The notes under the pieces were generated by a model. That model saw nothing but the letters and a program-made list of their open reading frames with translations, did no database searches and was not told where the DNA came from. A stretch of DNA of 64,000 nt, from contig NZ_JXBW01000001.1 in NCBI RefSeq assembly GCF_001447355.1, positions 62,001-126,000 on the forward strand, in the 5' to 3' direction. Source of the stretch: Alicyclobacillus tolerans. GTDB lineage: Bacteria; Bacillota; Bacilli; Alicyclobacillales; Alicyclobacillaceae. Made by a program: the position numbers and the translations under genes. Every line of letters begins with the position of its first letter. The stretch's first letter is position 1. Positions 1 to 7,533 of the stretch are shown here, in pieces.

Positions 1-18
1 CTCAGCATCCACCCGCAT
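1..18 (-). CDS. Start of an unidentified gene, cut by the window edge
   Basis: Reading leftwards, an ATG at position 18 follows a strong GAGGAGG ribosome site at about 20-26. Only six codons (MRVDAE) lie inside the window, so the product cannot be named. It follows the terminator at 102-130, so it probably has its own promoter in the roughly 80 bases between. In Bacillus the genes after bofC are csbX and ruvA, but six residues do not discriminate. Confidence 0.4.
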
Positions 19-101
19 GCCTCCTCTTGTTCGTTTAGACATTCGTCGCTTCTCGCAGATCTCCTACCCAATGTGCGAGTGAAAAAAGTTCTAGGTACGA
101 A

Positions 102-130
102 GAAAAAGGGAGCGTTGCGTGACGCTCCCA
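102..130 (-). terminator. Intrinsic terminator after bofC
   Basis: On the minus strand GGGAGCGT pairs with ACGCTCCC (8 bp, 6-base loop, positions 108-129), followed by five T residues (103-107). It lies 17 bases after the bofC stop and ends the leftward nad-yebC-bofC transcript. Confidence 0.85.
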
Positions 131-146
131 GACGATGCCCTTCCAT

Positions 147-560
147 TTATATCGCCAACTCGCGCTGCTCTGCGCCTTGCGCCGCATGGCGTTCATAAAC
201 AGGCTCCATAAAGTACCAAGACAAAGGTACATTTAACCGCCAAGCTGGATGTTCCGCAACAAACGCGACAATGGCATCGTCGCGCACCCCATGTTCTTCC
301 CAAGCAACAGTACCCTCGTCACTTTCTGTCACAAACAGTGCACTGTGCAGGTGTCTTTGCGCGTGCAACGGTACATCGCGCTGACCAAAGTCGGTCAACG
401 ACGGGGTATCCGCCCGTACCACAGCCGGTGCGGCAACACTCCATATCACCGGGAATAAGACGGCTAACGTATAAGCACACGTATTTGCGATCCGGCGGCG
501 CTTGTGAGCCTGGCGTCTGGTGGTCAAAGCCCTCACCTCTCCGGCTGTTTGCACAGCCAT
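147..560 (-). CDS. bofC: BofC-like forespore regulator, short form
   Basis: 137 residues. A basic N-terminus is followed by a hydrophobic segment (about 26-50) that looks like a secretion signal or anchor ending near AVVRA. The mature part, roughly residues 72-125, resembles the BofC N-terminal domain: an acidic strand, a DGTV-like turn, then a conserved 'PAWRL...YF' stretch. B. subtilis BofC (about 170 residues) also has a C-terminal domain that is absent here. BofC acts in the forespore intermembrane space to restrain SpoIVB, which controls pro-sigma-K processing. The start is fixed by GGCGAGGAG just before ATG 560. It follows yebC, a neighbour also seen in Bacillus. Assignment rests on local similarity and context; a lineage-specific secreted protein is the alternative. 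Confidence 0.6.
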   Translation of the reverse strand: MAVQTAGEVRALTTRRQAHKRRRIANTCAYTLAVLFPVIWSVAAPAVVRADTPSLTDFGQRDVPLHAQRHLHSALFVTESDEGTVAWEEHGVRDDAIVAFVAEHPAWRLNVPLSWYFMEPVYERHAAQGAEQRELAI

Positions 561-606
561 TGCTCCTCGCCGTTAATGTGTGCGTCAGTAAACAAGTTAT
601 GCAAGA

Positions 607-1347
607 TTAGTCCGTTTCCTCTTCGTCGCCCATATTGACGTTCGTGTACACGGTCTGCACGTCATCACAGTCCTCCAAGGCTTCGACAAGTTCATAGACC
701 TCTTCCAACGCCTCGTCCGACAATTCGATTTTCGTCGCAGGTTCATACACAAGCTCGGCATCGTCGTATTTCACGCCAGCCTCCTCGAGCGCCACACGCA
801 CCTGCTTAAAATCTTCGGGGGCGGTCACGACAACGAACGCGTTCTCCTGCTCGATCACGTCTTCGGCCCCAGCTTCCAGCGCGAGCATCATCAGTTCGTC
901 TCCGTCAACGCCCGCTTTTGGCAGCTCAATTTGGCCCTGGCGTTTAAACATCCAGGCAACGGCGCCTGATTCCGCCAAACTGCCGCCCCGCTTGCGAAAA
1001 ATATGACGAACCTCGGCGGCCGTGCGGTTTCGGTTATCTGTGACAATCTCGATCAGCAATGCAACCCCGTGAGGTCCATAGCCCTCGTACAGAAGTTCCT
1101 CGTACGTCACGCCCTCCAACGTCCCGGTCGCCTTCGCAATGGTACGCGAGATGTTTTCGGCCGGAAGATTATTCGCCTTTGCCCGCTCAATGGCGACTTT
1201 CAAGCGAAAATTGGTGTCCGGATTGCCGCCGCCCTCGCGCGCCGCTTGGTAAATATCCTTAGACAGTTTGGTAAAAAGCTGACCGCGAATTGCATCTTGC
1301 TTGCCTTTACGCCGCTGTATGTTATGCCACTTCGAATGTCCTGACAT
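607..1347 (-). CDS. yebC: YebC/PmpR family protein
   Basis: 246 residues, the usual family length. It opens with the signature MSGHSKWHNIQRRKG and keeps the three-domain alpha/beta pattern, with a GYGPHGVA loop near residue 90 and an acidic C-terminus. Family members act as DNA-binding regulators or, as shown for some, as translation factors that relieve stalling at proline-rich motifs. I start at ATG 1347, not GTG 1356, because AAGGGTGAG sits 6-7 bases before that ATG and MSGHSK is the conserved N-terminus. It lies 21 bases after nadE and 46 before bofC, probably one transcript. Confidence 0.93.
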   Translation of the reverse strand: MSGHSKWHNIQRRKGKQDAIRGQLFTKLSKDIYQAAREGGGNPDTNFRLKVAIERAKANNLPAENISRTIAKATGTLEGVTYEELLYEGYGPHGVALLIEIVTDNRNRTAAEVRHIFRKRGGSLAESGAVAWMFKRQGQIELPKAGVDGDELMMLALEAGAEDVIEQENAFVVVTAPEDFKQVRVALEEAGVKYDDAELVYEPATKIELSDEALEEVYELVEALEDCDDVQTVYTNVNMGDEEETD

Positions 1348-1368
1348 GCTACTCACCCTTTTGCGAAA

Positions 1369-2220
1369 TCAATGTCCCCAGTCGCGAAGATAGCGAAAAT
1401 CGATACCAATCGTGCGCCCCGAAAGCTTCGCAATGATAGGCGGCTTACGCTTGTATTGATTGCGCGCAACGCGCTGAACGATATGGCGCACGAGCGATGC
1501 GTCGTAGCCGCGCTCGATAATTTCATCGGGCGTCAAACGGAGATCGACCCACTGATACAGAATCTCATCTGCATCGTCGTAGGTAAAACCGAGCTCTTTT
1601 TCATCCGTTTGATCTGCCCACAAATCGGCACTCGGCGCCTTCTTCAGAATGCTTTGCGGGACACCGACGTATGCCGATAACTGACGAACCTGACACTTGT
1701 ATAGATCCCCAATCGGATTGAGCGCGCTCGCCATATCGCCAAACTGAGTACCGTAGCCGAGCAACAGCTCCGTTTTATTGCTCGTACCGACAACGAGTGC
1801 ATTCATCGCTGCTGACAAGTCGTACAAGGTCACCATCCGCTCGCGTGCCATGCGGTTACCCCGTCGCAATGGCGACGCCTGTTCACCCAACAGCTTGTCC
1901 ATCTGTTCAAAATAGGCGTCAACCGGCCCTGTGATTTCGACCACCGTATGTGGAATGTCGAGATCGCGCACAACTTCCATGGCATCCGCGAGACTGGAGG
2001 GACTGCTGCTGCGATACGGCATGAGCACGGCGTGCACGTGTTCGCGGCCAAGGGCACGCGTGGCAAGATACGCGGAAAGGGCTGAATCGATCCCGCCCGA
2101 CAAGCCGAATACGACGCGCTCAAAGCCAACTTTGCGCACCTCGTCGCGCAAAAAACCTTCCAGCACCGATGTGGTCAATTCTTCACGCAAACGCAATGCC
2201 TGTTCAATGTCCGGGCGCAC
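1369..2220 (-). CDS. nadE: NAD+ synthetase, synthetase subunit
   Basis: 283 residues. The ATP-pyrophosphatase P-loop SGGIDSAL is at 41-48; further conserved blocks are the GTSNKTE and YGTQFGD stretches and KKAPSADLW, typical of NadE. It makes NAD+ from deamido-NAD+, ATP and ammonia, the last step of NAD biosynthesis. Start GTG 2220 has AGAGGGGGG six bases upstream. The first 17 bases overlap the end of the nitrilase-type gene, in the same order as the two halves of fused glutamine-dependent synthetases. I infer that the neighbour supplies ammonia. The length matches stand-alone NadE, so it may also use free ammonia. Confidence 0.92.
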   Translation of the reverse strand: MRPDIEQALRLREELTTSVLEGFLRDEVRKVGFERVVFGLSGGIDSALSAYLATRALGREHVHAVLMPYRSSSPSSLADAMEVVRDLDIPHTVVEITGPVDAYFEQMDKLLGEQASPLRRGNRMARERMVTLYDLSAAMNALVVGTSNKTELLLGYGTQFGDMASALNPIGDLYKCQVRQLSAYVGVPQSILKKAPSADLWADQTDEKELGFTYDDADEILYQWVDLRLTPDEIIERGYDASLVRHIVQRVARNQYKRKPPIIAKLSGRTIGIDFRYLRDWGH

Positions 2221-3085
2221 CGAAATCCCCCCTCTGCAACAAGGCTTGTAGCTGCGAAGCCACCAAATGGACGCGTTCGTCGCGGACCAGTGGCGTCGTG
2301 TAACGCGTACGACGCGTCAAGCGGCGGTCGATCTCGGCGACGATCAGTTCGCTTTCACCGGTTCCGGCCTCGACCAACCAACTGCCATTGGGTGCGACAA
2401 TCCCGCTCCCACCATAAAAGTGCACGCCGTCCTCGTAGCCGACGCGGTTGGCAAAGACGATGTGCACGCCAAGCAACTGTGCATACATCTGCAACAGATG
2501 CCGCCAAAAGGCATGCGAACCGAATTCCGCTGCCGCCATCGTATTTCGCCATGGACTTGAAGCTGGCACCAAGAGAAGCGTCGCCTTCTGCATCGCAAGC
2601 AGGTACGGTGCAGACAGGTGCCACGCGTCTTCGCAGATCAGGACGCCGAGCGTCCCGAGCGAACTGTTCAATACGTCAAACCGGTCGCCAGGTGCAAAAT
2701 ACCTGCGCTCGTCGAACATACCATACGTCGGCAGGTACACTTTACGATGCTTATGTACAATCTCGCCTTTTGAGGCGTAAAGTGCGGTCACGTAGAATCG
2801 ATGATCGTCCGTTTCTTCCACAAATGAAAATAAGACGTCGATCTCCATGCTCATGCCGACAATGGATTGAATTTCTGGACTCGCCGCCGAGCGAGCCACC
2901 TCCAACGTCAAATCCTGAGTCTGATAGCCGGTCAGTCCGAGCTCCGGAAACACAATCAAATGAGCGCCCTGCGCCGACGCCTCGCGTATGTATTCGTGAT
3001 GACGCTCTAAATTCGCGCCAATATCGCCCAATCTGGGCGCCATCTGCGCGATCGCCACGCGTTGTATGTCGAAAGCCACGGCCAT
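2204..3085 (-). CDS. Nitrilase-superfamily glutaminase, probable partner of NadE
   Basis: 293 residues from ATG 3085, forming one CN-hydrolase domain. The catalytic triad is visible: Glu48 in FPELGLTGY, Lys115 in [10 protein letters not shown] and Cys151 in LICEDAWH. This resembles the N-terminal glutaminase half of glutamine-dependent NAD synthetases. The gene overlaps nadE by 17 bases, so translation is likely coupled; I infer it feeds glutamine-derived ammonia to NadE. A longer reading from 3202 would run back into the upstream gene and its hairpin, and a GGGGGA site sits at ATG 3085. The alternative is an unrelated omega-amidase-like enzyme, but context argues against it. Confidence 0.8.
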   Translation of the reverse strand: MAVAFDIQRVAIAQMAPRLGDIGANLERHHEYIREASAQGAHLIVFPELGLTGYQTQDLTLEVARSAASPEIQSIVGMSMEIDVLFSFVEETDDHRFYVTALYASKGEIVHKHRKVYLPTYGMFDERRYFAPGDRFDVLNSSLGTLGVLICEDAWHLSAPYLLAMQKATLLLVPASSPWRNTMAAAEFGSHAFWRHLLQMYAQLLGVHIVFANRVGYEDGVHFYGGSGIVAPNGSWLVEAGTGESELIVAEIDRRLTRRTRYTTPLVRDERVHLVASQLQALLQRGDFGAPGH

Positions 3086-3142
3086 TCCCCCAGTACCGTT
3101 GATACCCAAACAGTATACATGCGCTGGCTGACAAACGGAAGA

Positions 3143-3178
3143 AAGGCGCAGGCTCGAGGCGCCATCACGCCTCGAGCC
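3143..3178 (-). terminator. Strong hairpin after the CotS-like gene, possible weak terminator
   Basis: Positions 3151-3161 and 3168-3178 form a perfect 11-bp stem with a 6-base loop; the stop codon of the upstream gene lies in the loop region. On the minus strand it is followed only by TGCGCCTTTCTT, a poor U-tract, so it may attenuate transcription or stabilise the mRNA without fully terminating. Confidence 0.5.
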
Positions 3179-4157
3179 GCAATTTGGCGAGCACGGCCGC
3201 ATTCAGCTCGGATCGCCGCCGCTCGCACGCGACCGCGTATTGTACCTTTGCAACCGCAAGATGCCGATCCTCGGCCTCAGCCTTGCCCCATTCGGCGAGG
3301 GCGCGTACCCAGATATCTGGCCATTGGGCCAAACCGAGCAAGATCGCCAATTCGTTGCGCCTTAAGGCCGCGTGCTCCGCATAGACTTCCCACATTTCCT
3401 GGTACTCAGGCACTCGAAGTTCGTTTAAGAACAGCGTATGGCTGATGAATTGCACAGGATCGGCATACATGTCGTCGTAGCCGGCGTGGTCAAAGTCGAT
3501 CAAGGCGATATTTCCATCGCCATCAATCAGCACGTTGTGCGGGGCGAGATCGCGGTGGCACAAGGTCGCCCGCTTGCGCCACTGCGACCGCGTCTGCTCC
3601 AGATTTGCTCGATACAGCGCAATGGTGCGCTCCGCCCGCGCCTGCACCTCGACTGCAAACGGTGCAAACTGTGACAACACGCGAGCGGCTTGCGGCCATA
3701 GTTTGGCGATCGCGTTTGCCTTGATCCGCAATTTACCGTACAGCGACCCGCGTCGCAGTGTCCGATGTTCAGGGTACCCGGCCGCTTGCACCGCCCGCTG
3801 TACTCTTGCGACGGCGGCAATTGCCCGCAGTCGTTCATCGCGGCTCGCAGTCTGAACGTGCCGCCCGGGTAGCCAAGGCTGCAAGTATCCGCGGGTGCCA
3901 TCTTTGCATTCTGCGAGCATGCGCCCGTCTCGCTTGGGCAAGGGGGCGGCCGCTCGCACATCGGCGCGATCGTAAGCCTTTAAGGCTCGCGCCAGCGCCT
4001 GCAAACGTTCGTCCGTATCGCCGAAGGCCGCCTGTTTCCAGATGTATCGCCGTCCGTCTGCCGCGACAATACCATATACTGTACGCTTACGCACAATACA
4101 TTCGGCGCAAATGCCGTACGCGTTCTTCGCGACTGACGCCACATCCGGTGCGTCCAT
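3165..4157 (-). CDS. CotS-like spore coat kinase-fold protein
   Basis: 330 residues with an aminoglycoside-phosphotransferase/CotS fold. The catalytic-loop motif CHRDLAPHNVL (about residues 207-217) and the metal-binding segment LIDFDHAGYDD follow a variable lobe containing a GYLQPWLPG strand. B. subtilis homologues (CotS, CotI, YtaA) are spore coat or coat-assembly proteins. Start ATG 4157 lies two bases after the stop of the LysM gene, so the two are co-transcribed and probably coupled. Coat function is inferred from family and from the SafA-like neighbour; its substrate, if any, is unknown. It ends in the hairpin at 3151-3178. Confidence 0.75.
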   Translation of the reverse strand: MDAPDVASVAKNAYGICAECIVRKRTVYGIVAADGRRYIWKQAAFGDTDERLQALARALKAYDRADVRAAAPLPKRDGRMLAECKDGTRGYLQPWLPGRHVQTASRDERLRAIAAVARVQRAVQAAGYPEHRTLRRGSLYGKLRIKANAIAKLWPQAARVLSQFAPFAVEVQARAERTIALYRANLEQTRSQWRKRATLCHRDLAPHNVLIDGDGNIALIDFDHAGYDDMYADPVQFISHTLFLNELRVPEYQEMWEVYAEHAALRRNELAILLGLAQWPDIWVRALAEWGKAEAEDRHLAVAKVQYAVACERRRSELNAAVLAKLRLEA

Positions 4158-4159
4158 AC

Positions 4160-5176
4160 CTACTCATCCTCGCGCAGGCGAATGGTGAAAGGCTTTGACC
4201 ATCCGTCGTCGTCCGTCTGCGGCACTTCGCCGTCGGCCCACGCCTTCGCTTCCTCCTTTGGCGGAGCAGATGGCGTTTCGTACGATCGCCACTCGTCGCT
4301 CTGAACCGAATCGATCGCTCGCAAATGAGGCTCATCCGGATCGGCCGGGGCAAACCACGCATCAGTGGACAAGCGATACGGATTATGCGTATGCGGACCG
4401 ACTTCACCGGGCACCCCATCTTGTGGCGTCGGTTCGGGCTGTTGCATGGAAGGCGCCACAGGCGTCACACTGGCCGTCGTGTCCGTCGTCAATCCCGGGG
4501 CCATAGGCGTCTCTCCGAGAGGCGCTGCACCCTGTGCGGGCGCGGCAGAACCGGGACCATGTGCATGGCCCGGGACATAGCCTGACGCTGGCCCTGCGTA
4601 ACCCGCTGCCTGCGGATACCCCGGTGCGTAACTTGGCGTGGGAGTTGCGTAGCCCGGTGCCTGCGGATAACCCGGCGCGTAGCCTGGCATGGGCGCTGCG
4701 TAACCCGGTGCCTGCGGATAACCCGGCGCGTAGCCTGGCATGGGCGCTGCGTAACCCGGTGCTTGCGGATAGCCTGTGGACGAAGTGGCGTGAGACAGCG
4801 GCACATACACAATCGTGCCGGGCTGCAACGGTTGCCCTGCAACAGTCGGATTGAGATGCTCTACTTGAGCGACCGAAACGCCATAGCGGGCAGCGATCTC
4901 TGCCCACGTCTCGCCGGCCTGCACATGGTGCGGCCAGACGAACCCGAAGTAGGGTTTGGCTTTGATCTGTTTGGTCGTTTTGGCAGCCGACGCTTTCTTC
5001 GCTTTTCCGGACTTAACGGGTTTTCCGAGCTCCGGAATGACAATGGTCATTCCTGGTACGATGTCGTTAGCGTTCTGAATCTGCGGGTTAGCTGCCAGCA
5101 ATAAAGGCAAGCGAACGCCGGTCTTGCGGCTAATTTGATATAGAGATTCACCTGGTTTCACGACATACTTCTTCAT
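4160..5176 (-). CDS. safA: SafA-like spore protein with two LysM domains and a Gly-Tyr-Pro repeat region
   Basis: 338 residues, no signal peptide. LysM 1 spans about residues 2-48 (starting KYVVKPGESLYQIS) and LysM 2 about 84-128 (HHVQAGETWAEIA). A Lys/Ala linker lies between. Residues 130-215 are tandem 17-residue units rich in Gly, Tyr, Pro and Ala. The acidic C-terminus ends RLREDE. SafA-type proteins have an N-terminal LysM that localises them to cortex peptidoglycan and recruit inner-coat proteins; two LysM domains plus this repeat make an unusual layout. Its closeness to yebC and bofC matches the Bacillus neighbourhood. ATG 5176 is preceded by CCTAGGAGG, part of an inverted repeat. Repeat length may vary between strains. 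Confidence 0.72.
   Translation of the reverse strand: MKKYVVKPGESLYQISRKTGVRLPLLLAANPQIQNANDIVPGMTIVIPELGKPVKSGKAKKASAAKTTKQIKAKPYFGFVWPHHVQAGETWAEIAARYGVSVAQVEHLNPTVAGQPLQPGTIVYVPLSHATSSTGYPQAPGYAAPMPGYAPGYPQAPGYAAPMPGYAPGYPQAPGYATPTPSYAPGYPQAAGYAGPASGYVPGHAHGPGSAAPAQGAAPLGETPMAPGLTTDTTASVTPVAPSMQQPEPTPQDGVPGEVGPHTHNPYRLSTDAWFAPADPDEPHLRAIDSVQSDEWRSYETPSAPPKEEAKAWADGEVPQTDDDGWSKPFTIRLREDE
4564..4780 (-). repeat. 51-bp tandem repeat inside the LysM gene
   Basis: Positions 4681-4731 and 4732 onward are near-identical 51-bp units, with more diverged copies toward 4564. Each encodes a 17-residue unit built on GYPQAPGY and PMPGY. Units nearest the LysM domains are best conserved, and drift grows toward the C-terminus, as expected from slippage at one end. 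Confidence 0.85.
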
Positions 5177-5187
5177 CTACAAAACCT

Positions 5188-5239
5188 CCTAGGCGAAAGG
5201 GCAGTCGCATCACTGCAGCAGTATATGCACTCGCCTAGG
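5188..5239. promoter_or_regulatory. Inverted repeat around the putative safA promoter
   Basis: CCTAGGCGA (5188-5196) is repeated in inverse as TCGCCTAGG (5231-5239), 9 of 9 bases, 34 bases apart. The promoter-proximal arm overlaps the AGGAGG ribosome site of the LysM gene. A TATACT-like -10 (minus strand, 5220-5225) lies between the arms, and CATA at 5224-5227 gives a partial sigma-K-type -10. The repeat could be an operator or, if transcription starts further upstream, a hairpin hiding the ribosome site. Function is inferred. Confidence 0.45.
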
Positions 5240-5267
5240 AAGTGGCACTCGCCCACACGTCGACGCG

Positions 5268-5987
5268 TCATCGCAGAGGAACGGCCGGTGAACCTTGGTA
5301 ATACGCGTTTGGCACCGGTCCTGTCATAACAAGGTACACAACCGGTGCCCTCGTCTGTACCGTGGTAGGAACATGAACCAAAGGCGTAATCACCATGACG
5401 TTGGCGGTCAGTTCGAGGTACACGACGTGAACCACCTGGTTTACGCCCTTCGACTCAATATCCGTTTGCAAATTGGAATGGACGGTTCCCATCAAGGAAA
5501 AGCGAACAGGCACCGTCAAGGCATAACCGGAGAGAAGAGAACCACTGAGCAATTGCAGCACCGGCAACCGCAAGTGTTGATGGGACAACTCGCGCAAGCG
5601 AGTTTGCGCATCGCGCGTGGCAACCCCTTGAAGCGCTGCTAATTTAGCCATATCCAGACTCGTGACCGCCAGAGACGTACCGCCCGCCCCGCGTTCGATC
5701 TCGCTGTTGACCAGCGACTGTGCATCCGGATAATCCGAAATGGCATCGACAAGCGCTTCGTTTAACGCCTCGCTGCCAATGCGCTGCGCAAGTGCTGAAG
5801 ATGTGTTTATGACAATGGGGCGCAAGCGATAATCAATCAAGAAAATGAGCCCGACAAAGACGAGGATGGCGCAGGCTACAGGCCAAAACCAAGCGGGTAA
5901 GCGCGGATGTGAAGAACGGTTGGAAACATGTATCGCGTCACGCCGACTGGCGGATCGGACAGGGCGCGCAACAAAACGCCGTGGCAC
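5268..5987 (-). CDS. yunB: Sporulation protein YunB
   Basis: 239 residues from GTG 5987. A basic N-terminus is followed by one membrane segment (about residues 31-50, ending FLIDYRLRP), then a long extracytoplasmic part. The C-terminal half has the family block GTVHSNLQTDIESKGVNQ and a 'VYLELTANVMVITPL' strand, matching YunB. B. subtilis yunB is made in the mother cell; the mutant forms spores with coat/germination defects, but the molecular role is unknown. I prefer GTG 5987 because GAGGGGGA lies six bases upstream, while ATG 6008 has no ribosome site. It sits between tyrS and the LysM gene. Confidence 0.75.
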   Translation of the reverse strand: MPRRFVARPVRSASRRDAIHVSNRSSHPRLPAWFWPVACAILVFVGLIFLIDYRLRPIVINTSSALAQRIGSEALNEALVDAISDYPDAQSLVNSEIERGAGGTSLAVTSLDMAKLAALQGVATRDAQTRLRELSHQHLRLPVLQLLSGSLLSGYALTVPVRFSLMGTVHSNLQTDIESKGVNQVVHVVYLELTANVMVITPLVHVPTTVQTRAPVVYLVMTGPVPNAYYQGSPAVPLR

Positions 5988-5989
5988 AC

Positions 5990-6025
5990 AAATTCCCCCT
6001 CGTCCCATCGTACGCGGGGGAATTT
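5990..6025 (-). promoter_or_regulatory. Leader hairpin covering the yunB ribosome site
   Basis: AAATTCCCCC (5990-5999) and GGGGGAATTT (6016-6025) form a perfect 10-bp stem with a 16-base loop. On the minus-strand RNA the 3' arm contains the GAGGGGGA ribosome site for yunB. It could lower read-through translation from tyrS, or act as a weak terminator. Structure is seen; role is inferred. Confidence 0.45.
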
Positions 6026-6054
6026 CAGATCATGCCGCAGCCTCCAACAGACTC

Positions 6055-7287
6055 TCACACACGAAGGCGCCGGAACTGCCGCTTGCCACGCTGCAAAACG
6101 TCGCCGTCGTGCGGTTCGTATTGCAGATCGACGTCGAGCACTTTTTCTCCGTTGAGTCGCCCAGAACCTTCGGCAATGGCTCGCCGAGCCTCACTGTTGC
6201 TATTGGCCAGACCGAGATCCGTGAGCAGTTTGACAATCCAAATCGGCTCTCCCGGAACAGTTACCTCTTCCATGTCTTCTGGCAATGCCCCTGCCTGAAA
6301 GACTTTGTGCCAATGATCAACGGCTTCGACAGCCGCTTCTTCGCCGAGAAAGCGAGTGACCAACTCCTTGGCAAGTTCCATTTTGGCATCGCGCGGATTC
6401 ATTTGCCCGGCGTCGACGGCCTGTCTCATCCGTTCGATGTCTGCCGCCTCGCGCAACGACAATAGATCATAGTACTTGAACAACAAGGAATCTGGAATCG
6501 ACATCAGCTTCCCGAACATGTCGTTTGGCGCTTCGTCGATCCCGATATAGTTACCCAAGCTCTTTGACATCTTGTGAACGCCGTCCAAGCCTTCGAGCAG
6601 CGGCATCATGACCGCAATCTGCATCGGTTGTCCGAATTCGCGCTGCAAAGTGCGCCCCATGAGCAGATTGAACTTTTGATCCGTTCCACCCAACTCGACG
6701 TCGGTCTCAAGATGCACGGAATCGTACGCCTGCATCAGCGGATAGAAAAACTCATGAATGTGAATCGGTCGATTGTCGCGGAAACGTTTCGTAAAGTCTT
6801 CGCGCTCCAGCATCCTCGCTACGGTGACCGTCGATGCAAGCCGGATGACATCCGCAAAATCAAGCGGAGCGAGCCAATCGGCGTTGTAGACAATTTCGGT
6901 CTTCGCAGGGTCCAGCACTTTGTAGACCTGGCGCACATAGGTCTTCGCGTTTTCGGCCACTTCTTCCGCACTTAGTTGTTTGCGTGTCTCCGACTTATCC
7001 GTCGGATCGCCAATGCGACCCGTGAAGTTTCCGATCACGAGATGCGCACGATGTCCTAGTTCCTGGAATTGGCGAACCTTGTGCAGTACAACCGTGTGTC
7101 CCAGATGGATGTCAGCGGCCGTCGGATCCATGCCAAGTTTCACCCGCAACGGTTTGCCTGTGGCCACCGACATGCGTATCTTCTCGACCAGTTCCTGCTC
7201 TGGAACAATTTCAGCGACACCGCGGCGAATCCACACGAGCTGGCGCTCGACTTCCGCCTCTTGCGCCGGCGTGAGCTGCCACTCCAT
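6055..7287 (-). CDS. tyrS: Tyrosyl-tRNA synthetase
   Basis: 410 residues, class I synthetase. The HIGH signature appears as HLGH at 61-64 and the KMSKS loop as KMSKSLGN in the middle. A C-terminal S4-like RNA-binding domain covers the last 60 or so residues. The sequence and the long MxxDPTAxDIHLGH block suggest the TyrZ subtype, not the B. subtilis TyrS type. It charges tRNA-Tyr with tyrosine in the cytoplasm. Start ATG 7287 has AGAGAGG nine bases upstream; ATG 7296 would touch it. A good sigma-A promoter lies at 7402-7430. No T-box precedes it: the leader is only about 110 bases and no T-box motif is visible. Confidence 0.95.
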   Translation of the reverse strand: MEWQLTPAQEAEVERQLVWIRRGVAEIVPEQELVEKIRMSVATGKPLRVKLGMDPTAADIHLGHTVVLHKVRQFQELGHRAHLVIGNFTGRIGDPTDKSETRKQLSAEEVAENAKTYVRQVYKVLDPAKTEIVYNADWLAPLDFADVIRLASTVTVARMLEREDFTKRFRDNRPIHIHEFFYPLMQAYDSVHLETDVELGGTDQKFNLLMGRTLQREFGQPMQIAVMMPLLEGLDGVHKMSKSLGNYIGIDEAPNDMFGKLMSIPDSLLFKYYDLLSLREAADIERMRQAVDAGQMNPRDAKMELAKELVTRFLGEEAAVEAVDHWHKVFQAGALPEDMEEVTVPGEPIWIVKLLTDLGLANSNSEARRAIAEGSGRLNGEKVLDVDLQYEPHDGDVLQRGKRQFRRLRV

Positions 7288-7401
7288 GTAAACCATCCTC
7301 TCTAGCCGTTTGAATCGGTCCCATTTTGCAAATAAGGAGCCAGTATACACAAAAAGCCCAGCCAAGGCCAAAGGCGCGTATGCGTATGGCAATTTTACTC
7401 A

Positions 7402-7430
7402 ATATAACTATAAGCCATTTGCACTGTCAA
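7402..7430 (-). promoter_or_regulatory. Sigma-A promoter of tyrS
   Basis: Minus strand: TTGACA (7425-7430), 17-base spacer, TTATAT (7402-7407). The -35 is a perfect consensus. Expected start is near 7395, giving a leader of about 110 bases before tyrS. Confidence 0.85.
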
Positions 7431-7499
7431 CGCAGGACTTTCAATCATCCGTGCACGAATCATAGCGAAAAACTTACCATGATGTCCAATTTTGTCGTG

Positions 7500-7508
7500 T
7501 GATATAAT
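7500..7508 (+). promoter_or_regulatory. Extended -10 promoter of the penicillin-binding protein gene
   Basis: TGATATAAT is a perfect extended -10 element (TGnTATAAT). No good -35 is visible 16-18 bases upstream, as is usual for extended -10 promoters. The predicted start near 7515 rules out the ATG at 7492 as the initiation codon. Confidence 0.75.
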
Positions 7509-7533
7509 CTTGGCAACGAAGGGAGGGGCGCCC

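Noticed and set aside
2290-3102. Long plus-strand open frame (270 codons) opposite the nitrilase gene
   Set aside because: It mirrors the real gene on the other strand, is arginine/serine-rich, and has no ribosome site or domain.
4564-4780. CRISPR-like repeat array
   Set aside because: The 51-bp repeats are contiguous without spacers and lie in frame inside a protein gene.
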